DNA of 6,172 nucleotides from Candidatus Woesearchaeota archaeon (GTDB lineage Archaea > Nanobdellota > Nanobdellia > Woesearchaeales > JACQSR01): positions 1 to 6,172 of the forward strand of contig JAHFLI010000074.1 in NCBI GenBank assembly GCA_023255615.1, in the 5' to 3' direction. A program made the translations under genes and the position numbers. The stretch's first letter is position 1. Every line of letters begins with the position of its first letter. Shown here in pieces: positions 1 through 4,900 of this stretch. The notes beneath the pieces were generated by a model. It was not told the DNA's origin, did not search any database, and was given only the letters and a program-made list of their open reading frames with translations.

Positions 1-256
1 CAGACATTCCAACAAACTGTCCACCATCCCATTGATCTCCTTCTCTAACTAATGCATAATGAGTTTCATCTCTTATCCAACCGGCAAAACCTGGAAGTTC
101 ATAAGGATCACACCTAGGTATCATTCCATGAATTTCTTCATCACAACACCATTCCGTATAGACTCTAAAACCAAAACGTTGAAAAAAATGTGGATCGCGA
201 CCACCAACGCTTTCATAGAATTCCGACATTATAGTAAAATCTCCGGGTGGATCCAT
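1..256 (-). CDS. Unrecognised protein, N-terminal 85 residues (runs off left edge)
   Basis: An open minus-strand frame starts at an ATG at 256-254 and continues without a stop to the window edge, so only 85 residues are seen and the C-terminus is missing. I do not recognise the family. It has no signal peptide or membrane segment and reads as a soluble globular protein rich in aromatic and acidic residues. Visible features are a Trp-Cys-Cys-Asp-Glu-Glu stretch near residue 37, a later Pro-Arg-Cys-Asp-Pro, and several Trp, Phe and Tyr residues. The start is chosen because an in-frame TGA lies seven codons upstream and a TATA box is centred 26 nt upstream, which fits leaderless translation. A second in-frame ATG nine codons downstream (229-227) is less well placed. 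It is divergent from the gene at 346. The three nearby cysteines could bind metal, but this is a guess. Confidence 0.68.
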   Translation of the reverse strand, partial: MDPPGDFTIMSEFYESVGGRDPHFFQRFGFRVYTEWCCDEEIHGMIPRCDPYELPGFAGWIRDETHYALVREGDQWDGGQFVGMS

Positions 257-277
257 GCGGTGGAAGTTCTTTTCTCA

Positions 278-285
278 ATTATAAA
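278..285 (-). promoter_or_regulatory. Archaeal TATA box for the left-edge gene
   Basis: On the minus strand this reads TTTATAAT. Its centre lies about 26 nt upstream of the ATG at 256, the spacing expected when transcription starts at the start codon itself. No Shine-Dalgarno-like sequence lies between, which supports a leaderless transcript. Confidence 0.65.
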
Positions 286-308
286 GATTTACTTCGCGAA
301 TCAAAAAC

Positions 309-323
309 CGAAAGATTTATATA
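309..323 (+). promoter_or_regulatory. BRE plus TATA box for the gene at 346
   Basis: A purine-rich BRE-like stretch (CGAAAGA, 309-315) is followed directly by TTTATATA (316-323). The TATA centre lies 26 nt before the ATG at 346, so the transcript is probably leaderless. This is the cleanest archaeal promoter in the window. It stands back to back with the minus-strand TATA at 278-285, within the 89-bp spacer between two divergent genes. Confidence 0.75.
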
Positions 324-345
324 GTAACTAACTAGTAGTAATAAT

Positions 346-594
346 ATGGAAGAAACATCTGATTTGTGGCTTTATAGAAGTGGACCTCCGGAAGCTCCAA
401 ACACAGTTTATGTGGGAAGAACTGAGCGGCTGACATTTGAAGAACAAAGTAGAATGGGGAGAGAGTTAGACTTAGTTAGAATATTTAGTGATCTTTCTTC
501 CGCACAACTAACTGGAGTAGAACAAGCAGTTAATCAATATCGAGGTTCACAAAATACACTACTTCAAAAAATTAGTCAGATTCTTGGCATATAA
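346..594 (+). CDS. Unrecognised 82-residue protein, probably leaderless
   Basis: I do not recognise this family. The 82-residue product has no signal peptide, membrane segment or cysteine. The N-terminal half contains Trp-Leu-Tyr, a Gly-Pro-Pro-Glu turn and a Val-Tyr-Val-Gly-Arg strand-like segment. The second half (about residues 30-80) looks largely helical, with regularly spaced Leu, Ile and Val among charged and Gln residues, ending Ile-Leu-Gly-Ile. That suggests a small cytosolic helical or protein-interaction protein. The start is supported by the BRE/TATA pair ending at 323, exactly one promoter spacing upstream. It is divergent from the truncated gene at 1-256 and may share regulation with it. 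The promoter is the main reason to believe the gene is real; its function is unknown. Confidence 0.65.
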   Translation: MEETSDLWLYRSGPPEAPNTVYVGRTERLTFEEQSRMGRELDLVRIFSDLSSAQLTGVEQAVNQYRGSQNTLLQKISQILGI

Positions 595-675
595 CAAATA
601 TCAAAGAAAAAGTAATTGATGCTGATTGATTACCTCATTGAAAACCATCGGTAAGAACTCTTTTGATGGTACGAA

Positions 676-702
676 AATATGTTCAATTAGTACAAACATA
701 TT
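676..702 (-). terminator. Hairpin with T tract at the NAC stop codon
   Basis: An 8-bp perfect inverted repeat (676-683 AATATGTT and 695-702 AACATATT) with an 11-nt loop begins inside the NAC stop codon. On the minus strand it is followed by TTTT, and a second run of five T lies further down at 611-607. This is a plausible 3' end for the rnpB-Sec61beta-NAC transcript. The stem is A/T-rich and weak, and archaeal termination depends more on the T run than on a hairpin. The 595-700 gap between the convergent genes otherwise holds only a 6-bp inverted repeat (644-649 and 665-670). Confidence 0.35.
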
Positions 703-1060
703 ATTTATTCTCTTCTCCCTTCAGTTCTAAAATCGCCGATGCTAAATCTCCTTTGTGCTTAGAAATAGTTTCTTTCGCTTTTTCTTCGGAAGCGCCCGTT
801 TGTTCAACAACTGTTTTAACATCGTCTTCATTAATTTCTGGCTCTGATGAAAGGAGTCGCTCAGAAACATTTCCGAGAATTTGATAGGTGTCTTGTCCCA
901 TCATATTCACTTTAGACACTTGTGGATTTGAAATCACAATTTCTTTCTCCAGAGTCTTGATAACAACTTCCGTTGCATCAATTTCAGTTTGCTGAATCCC
1001 CATCTTGCGCATCATCTGCTGCATCTGACGAGGATTAACGCCGGGAAAAATAAAACTCAC
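701..1060 (-). CDS. nac: Archaeal nascent polypeptide-associated complex protein (alpha-NAC)
   Basis: Archaeal NAC forms a homodimer that binds nascent chains near the ribosomal exit tunnel in the cytosol. The 119-residue product has the family layout. It starts with a Phe-Pro-Gly-x-Asn-Pro motif followed by a Met/Gln-rich helix (MQQMMRKMGI, about residues 13-22). A beta-rich NAC domain follows to about residue 70, with a Gln-Val-Ser-Lys-Val-Asn-Met-Met-Gly-Gln-Asp-Thr-Tyr-Gln segment. A UBA domain occupies about residues 75-116, with its helix on Glu-Glu-Ala/Lys-x-Ala and ending Leu-Ala-Ser-Ala-Ile-Leu-Glu-Leu. Length is typical. The GTG start at 1060 directly follows the Sec61-beta stop, and the N-terminus aligns with family expectation. 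No Shine-Dalgarno sequence is visible, so reinitiation coupled to Sec61-beta translation is likely. It is probably the last gene of the transcript. Confidence 0.93.
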   Translation of the reverse strand: MSFIFPGVNPRQMQQMMRKMGIQQTEIDATEVVIKTLEKEIVISNPQVSKVNMMGQDTYQILGNVSERLLSSEPEINEDDVKTVVEQTGASEEKAKETISKHKGDLASAILELKGEENK

Positions 1061-1234
1061 CTAAAAGCCAAAAATATTTTTTCCGTACGCATAAAGAATG
1101 ACCATAATCACCATAACCACAATCGTAAACACGACAATATGGCCCGGTTTAAACTGAATCTTACTTTTGTACTCATCAAAATATCGTACTAATCCTCCAA
1201 TTCCGGAGGGCATGGAAACTTTGTCTTGTGCCAT
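1061..1234 (-). CDS. secG: Preprotein translocase subunit Sec61-beta (SecG-type), 57 residues
   Basis: Sec61-beta is the small tail-anchored subunit of the SecYE-beta channel in the cytoplasmic membrane. The 57-residue product shows the archaeal pattern: a short polar N-terminus; Gly-Ile-Gly-Gly-Leu-Val-Arg-Tyr-Phe-Asp-Glu-Tyr (residues 11-22), matching the family's Gly-Leu-x-Arg-Tyr-Phe-x-Glu motif; Lys-Ile-Gln-Phe-Lys-Pro; and one hydrophobic membrane helix at about residues 32-50. Length is normal. The ATG at 1234 is the natural start and lies 9 bp beyond the 3' end of the RNase P RNA. There is no Shine-Dalgarno sequence and no clear TATA box at the usual distance, so its mRNA probably comes from rnpB read-through or from a weak promoter inside rnpB. 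The stop codon (1063-1061) touches the GTG start of NAC, so the two are a translationally linked pair acting at the ribosome-membrane interface. Confidence 0.92.
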   Translation of the reverse strand: MAQDKVSMPSGIGGLVRYFDEYKSKIQFKPGHIVVFTIVVMVIMVILYAYGKNIFGF

Positions 1235-1237
1235 AGT

Positions 1238-1243
1238 AAAAAA
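1238..1243 (-). terminator. T6 tract directly after the RNase P RNA
   Basis: On the minus strand six T follow immediately on the 3' strand of P1, the last helix of RNase P RNA to close. In archaea a U-rich tract is the main termination signal, so this probably sets the 3' end of rnpB. It lies only 3 bp before the Sec61-beta ATG, so any Sec61-beta mRNA made from the rnpB promoter must read through it. Confidence 0.5.
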
Positions 1244-1570
1244 GTAGGGAAGGATAAGCCACCTTCTGTCAGACCCTGTATCGCTTTTCGCTTGATGGTC
1301 TGTCTTAGCATTTAACTAAGCGTTCTGGACTTCCGTCGTAAACTTGCACCTGCCAGGGCTCGCCGTTTCATCCATTCTCATGAGCAAAGTCAGTTGGTTA
1401 TCTCATCCCTGTCGCCAGGAACTTCACAACATCATACCGAACATAAGTGGTCTCGTTTCTGAGCGGTTGCCTTCCTTTTCAGGAACTGCGTGAGTGGCGT
1501 TGTCAGCATTGCTGCCGGGTGGGTGGACTTTCCTCACATCGATGATGCGTAAGCTAAATCCTCTCCCTAC
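1244..1570 (-). ncRNA. rnpB: RNase P RNA (catalytic RNA of tRNA 5' maturation)
   Basis: This RNA removes the 5' leader of pre-tRNAs with archaeal RNase P proteins. The minus strand shows the universal conserved regions in order. CR-I GAGGAAAGTCC lies near the 5' end, about 1536-1526. An AGAAACGAGACC block sits in the specificity region. A TGAAACGGCGAGCCCTGG block followed by GTGCAAG lies in the middle. CR-V ACAGAAGGTGGCTTAT lies at the 3' end, about 1269-1254. Ends were set from helix P1: GTAGGGAGAGGAT (1570-1558) pairs with ATCCTTCCCTAC (1255-1244) with one bulged base and one G-U pair. The length of about 327 nt fits an archaeal type A RNA. The P1-derived 5' end lies 26 nt after the TATA centre at 1593-1600, an independent match. 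It is followed at once by T6 and then Sec61-beta. Exact ends could shift by a few bases. Confidence 0.95.
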
Positions 1571-1592
1571 AACGTAGAGTTGTCAGGAGAGG
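1560..1592. repeat. Imperfect palindrome over the rnpB start site
   Basis: CCTCTCC (1560-1566) is the inverse complement of GGAGAGG (1586-1592). Inside it, ACAAC (1569-1573) is the inverse complement of GTTGT (1579-1583). The two arms are in register around a 5-nt centre, giving 12 of 14 matched positions. The palindrome spans the stretch from just after the TATA box to the 5' strand of P1. It could be a DNA operator. If transcription starts further upstream, it could be a leader hairpin that competes with P1. The repeat is directly visible; its role is inference. Confidence 0.5.
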
Positions 1593-1600
1593 TTTATAAA
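1593..1600 (-). promoter_or_regulatory. TATA box of rnpB
   Basis: The element TTTATAAA is centred about 26 nt upstream of position 1570, where the P1 helix places the RNase P RNA 5' end. The upstream bases on the minus strand (GAGAGATACA) are purine-rich, as expected of a BRE. It probably drives rnpB and, by read-through, Sec61-beta and NAC. Confidence 0.75.
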
Positions 1601-1610
1601 TGTATCTCTC

Positions 1611-1626
1611 AATAAATATTTTTATT
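1611..1626 (+). promoter_or_regulatory. Probable TATA element for the lipoprotein-like gene
   Basis: The A/T-only stretch AATAAATATTTTTATT lies 24-39 nt upstream of the ATG at 1650, so a TATA-like core within it would place the start site at or just before the start codon. It is less sharply defined than the other TATA boxes. It is back to back with the rnpB promoter. Confidence 0.4.
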
Positions 1627-1649
1627 CTCAGAGGCATTCTCTTGAATTT

Positions 1650-1865
1650 ATGTCGATATCGCTTACAAAGAAAATTATCGCTGCGCTCGCTGCAGTGCCG
1701 TTAGCTATTGGTTGTGCAAAGCCGGACTTGTATGGGATGCAGAGGCTTTTTGAAAATGGGAAGTACGTTCTCCTAAGTACCACAGATCTTAGCTATATGA
1801 CAAATGTTTTCCCAGAATTAAACCAGACACATTCCCCATCGATGATTCTATTTGTCCAGGAATAA
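1650..1865 (+). CDS. Small lipoprotein-like secreted protein, possibly frameshifted
   Basis: I do not recognise a family. The 71-residue reading has a classic export signal: a Lys-Lys N-region (residues 7-8), a hydrophobic core of Ile, Ala, Leu and Val (9-19), then Leu-Ala-Ile-Gly-Cys at 18-22, a lipobox-like end with Cys22 as the possible lipidated residue. It may therefore be a membrane-anchored protein facing outward. The remaining 49 residues have no known motif, and the last 20 look less protein-like. A different frame stays open from 1793 to a stop at 1937-1939 and encodes a more convincing C-terminus, so the true product may be about 96 residues joined by a frameshift. An A/T-rich promoter element lies at 1611-1626. 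The gene sits just upstream of the protease, which has its own promoter. Confidence 0.5.
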   Translation: MSISLTKKIIAALAAVPLAIGCAKPDLYGMQRLFENGKYVLLSTTDLSYMTNVFPELNQTHSPSMILFVQE

Positions 1866-1939
1866 TTGGAAATCCTTTCGGAGTTCGATATTGGGTCATT
1901 GTGGATGAATCTCTCTGTTCAAAAGTAAACGAAGAATAA
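1793..1939 (+). other. Out-of-frame extension of the 1650 gene (possible frameshift)
   Basis: This frame, minus one relative to the 1650 start, follows a TAG at 1790-1792 and runs open to the TAA at 1937-1939. It has no ATG of its own near its beginning. Its translation is protein-like: Cys-Phe-Pro-Arg-Ile-Lys-Pro-Asp, Ser-Ile-Cys-Pro-Gly-Ile-Ile-Gly-Asn-Pro-Phe-Gly, then Arg-Tyr-Trp-Val-Ile-Val-Asp-Glu-Ser-Leu-Cys. Three cysteines would suit an exported domain. Joining it to the signal peptide needs a single-base change or slip somewhere in 1793-1865, for example at the run AAATGTTTTCCC (1802-1813). A chance open frame of 48 codons remains possible. Confidence 0.4.
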
Positions 1940-1942
1940 AAA

Positions 1943-1950
1943 TTTTTAAA
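1943..1950 (+). promoter_or_regulatory. TATA-like element for the protease gene
   Basis: TTTTTAAA is centred 26 nt before the ATG at 1972, with a purine-rich stretch upstream (CGAAGAATAAAAA). No Shine-Dalgarno sequence precedes the ATG. The spacing is the same as at the other leaderless genes here and supports the chosen start and a separate transcript for the protease. Confidence 0.6.
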
Positions 1951-1971
1951 GGGCAACAGTTCTGATTCTTC

Positions 1972-4900
1972 ATGCAAAAAGAGTGGATATGGTTTTCTCT
2001 CGTAGTAGCTTTAGCGCTTTCTGTTTCTGCAGCGACGGTTGATCACGCGATTGATTCACAATTACAGAAGAATAATGATGTTCCTGTTATCATTACACTG
2101 AACGATCAACCTCTTCTTGGAGTTCGCGCACAATCGATTGCACACGAAAAGGAAAAAATCCACGATCTTCAGCAGAATGTTCTTGATGATTTTGCCGTTA
2201 GCACCCAATCAACGGAAAAAAAAGAATTTGTACTCAAGAATAGATACTCATCATTACCCATGCTTTCAGGAAAAATCTCAAAATCTGCGCTCGAAAAACT
2301 TAAAAAAAATAAATTTATTGAGAGAATTGAGCTTGATAAAAACTATTCTATCTTCCTCACTGGAAGTTCTCCACAAATCAATGCAACGAAAGTACAAGGA
2401 TTAGTCTACAACAACACCAATGTTACTGGCGCAGGAGTTACCGTGTGCGTCATCGATACAGGAATTGATTATACGCATCCTGCGTTTGGCGGATGCACAC
2501 AAGCTCAATTTACTTTGGGAACATGCAGCAAAATTATTGGCGGCTATGATTACCAAAACAATGATAATAATCCGATAGACGATCACGGACATGGAACTCA
2601 TGTTGCGGGCATTGTTGCATCAGAAAACGACACTTACCGTGGCATTGCGTATGGCGCAAAACTCGTCGCGTTAAAAGTATGCGATTCCGGAGGATCTTGC
2701 AGTACATCAAACATGATCGCAGGAATGGATTGGTGCAAAAATAATCGAACTATCTTCAACATTTCAGTCGCAACCATGAGCATCGGAGGTTCAACATTTA
2801 CTGATTCATGTGATTCTCAAGCTGATTCAAATGCAGCAAATCAACTGGTCGGCCAGGGAATATTTTTCTCAATCGCAGCGGGAAACGACGGATCTTCAAC
2901 AAGCATTGCCGATCCCGCGTGCGCATCTAATGCGACTGCGGTAGGAAGTGTAACAAACTCAGATTCCATCTCTTCTTTTTCTAATCGGGCACCATTCATG
3001 AAATTGCTTGCTCCAGGAAGTTCAATAACATCAACTGTCCCTTATTCTGGAGCATCAACGTTGGTCAGTTCAACGGGAATACAAAGTGCATCGGGAACCT
3101 CAATGGCAACGCCACATGTTGCGGGAGCGGCAGCATTACTTATTCAATTCAAGCGATTAGAAAAAAACCAAAATCTAACACCAGTTCAAATTGAAAAGGC
3201 ATTGAACAGTACGGGAAAAAATATTACTGATGGAAGCAACGTCTACGTTCGCATTAATATTTTTGACGCATTGGCCTCATTAGATACCTCTCCTCCAAAC
3301 GTCACCTTTGTTGCCCCTACTCCTACAAACAACACCATCACATTCAATAAATCAATCACCATCAATATTACATCAATCGAAGTTCTCCATACTGGATTAC
3401 TTGAATGGAACGGAACAAACCAGACCATGAACGGTGCAGCAACGAATCGATTCTTGGTAAAATCAAATCTTGGATTGGGACTCTATCAGTACAAAGTTTT
3501 TGGAAATGATTCTGCAGGAAACGTCGCAGTAACAGGAACCCAATTTGTTAACATCAGTAATAATGCTCCGACGGTCGCACCATCATTGAATACATCAGAC
3601 AATCTAAACAGAACAAACGGAACGCTATTAGGAATATGGACGTTCTCCGATGGTGACGGAGATACTCAACAATTAAATGAAACAAAATGGTACAATAATA
3701 CTCTCGAAATTACGGCATTGAGAAATCTTACATCCGTGAGCGCAGGAAATACCACCAAGGCAGATAACTGGACGCTAGGAGTCAGAGGATTTGACGGGTA
3801 TGTATGGAGCACATGGACCAATTCTACTGTTCTGATTATTCAAAATTCAGCACCAGTACTCGGAGTTATCAGCAACACCACCATAAACGAAACGGATCTC
3901 TTCACGGCAAATTCAAGCGGAGAAGTCAATCCGACGGACAACGACAATGATGTGCTCGTCATTAATTACAGCAGTCCATTAAACGCATCGGGACAATGGA
4001 AAACGACCGTAAACAATGGAAGCACCTATTCCGTATGGGCCAACGCAACAGATGGAACGGCAACCACCTCACGAAATTTTGTCATCACCGTTATCGACAG
4101 ACCTGATTTTGATAATGATGGAATAATTGATTTGTATGACGCCGATGATGATGGAGATGGATTATCGGACACAGATGATTCCATTAAAGGAAATTTTACT
4201 CATGTTACTACTACAGTTCCTTTTTTCAATCTCTCCGTCAACGGAACATTTAACCTTACACAAATTTTTAACAAATCTTATGAAGTCAAGATATTTAATC
4301 AAACAAGAGAATATCTCCGTTTTAATTTTAGTTTTAATGTGTCTGTTCTTGATCTTTCAAATCTCACGGTTGAAATTAATAATGGAACGTTAGGGTCATT
4401 TGTCATTTCGGGAATCTCTCTTGGAGCAGGAAATACGAAAACGGCTTTTATTGACAACACCTCTCGTGTCAATGGCGTGTGTATTAAAGACACTCCAACC
4501 ATTGCAAGTGTGGGAAATATAACGGGAAATTGCTCTGCACCCTATGAAACATTTGTGCGATGCCCGGGAACAAAAAGTCAATATGCGTGCATCGAAAATG
4601 GATCACGATGGATGATTACTGGATTAAATAATTCTGGCATTCAACAACAAAATGATACACTGCCTCCAAAAATCTTGACCATCGGTCCAAGCGGCACTCA
4701 AGCAACATCGGATTCAAGTGTAGGAGTCACGCTGACCACTACCACTGACGAAAATGCAACCTGTCGATATAGCCAAACCGCAAACATCAATTATTCAACA
4801 ATGGTGTTCAATCTTTCTTTCGACGCTGCATGGATGGCTCATACGCAACTGTTCAGCTATACGGCAGATGACGATAATGAAACTTTTTACGTTCTGTGCA

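Noticed and set aside
59..331. 90-codon open frame on the plus strand at the left
   Set aside because: It lies antisense to the minus-strand gene at 1-256, which has a better composition, a TATA box at the right spacing and a natural start. It also crosses both promoters of the spacer.
644..670. Inverted repeat ACCATC/GATGGT as a terminator of the gene at 346
   Set aside because: It has only 6 bp with a 15-nt loop, lies 50 bp past the stop and is not followed by a T run on the plus strand, so it may be chance.
663..884. Plus-strand open frame inside the NAC gene
   Set aside because: It is the antisense shadow of a clearly recognisable NAC/UBA protein. Its Ser-rich content mirrors the UBA-coding strand.
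989..1192. His/Asn-rich plus-strand open frame
   Set aside because: It is antisense across the NAC-Sec61beta junction. Its His/Asn run is the complement of the Met/Val/Ile membrane helix codons.
1244..1570. SRP RNA or tmRNA as the identity of the structured region
   Set aside because: The CR-I and CR-V signatures and the closing P1 helix are specific to RNase P RNA. There is no tRNA-like end or tag frame.
1560..1592. Palindrome as a terminator
   Set aside because: No gene ends into it on either strand, and no T run follows; it sits between a TATA box and a start site.
1789..1977. Minus-strand 62-codon open frame
   Set aside because: It is antisense to the lipoprotein-like gene and runs over the protease promoter and start. 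It has no promoter and no recognisable content.
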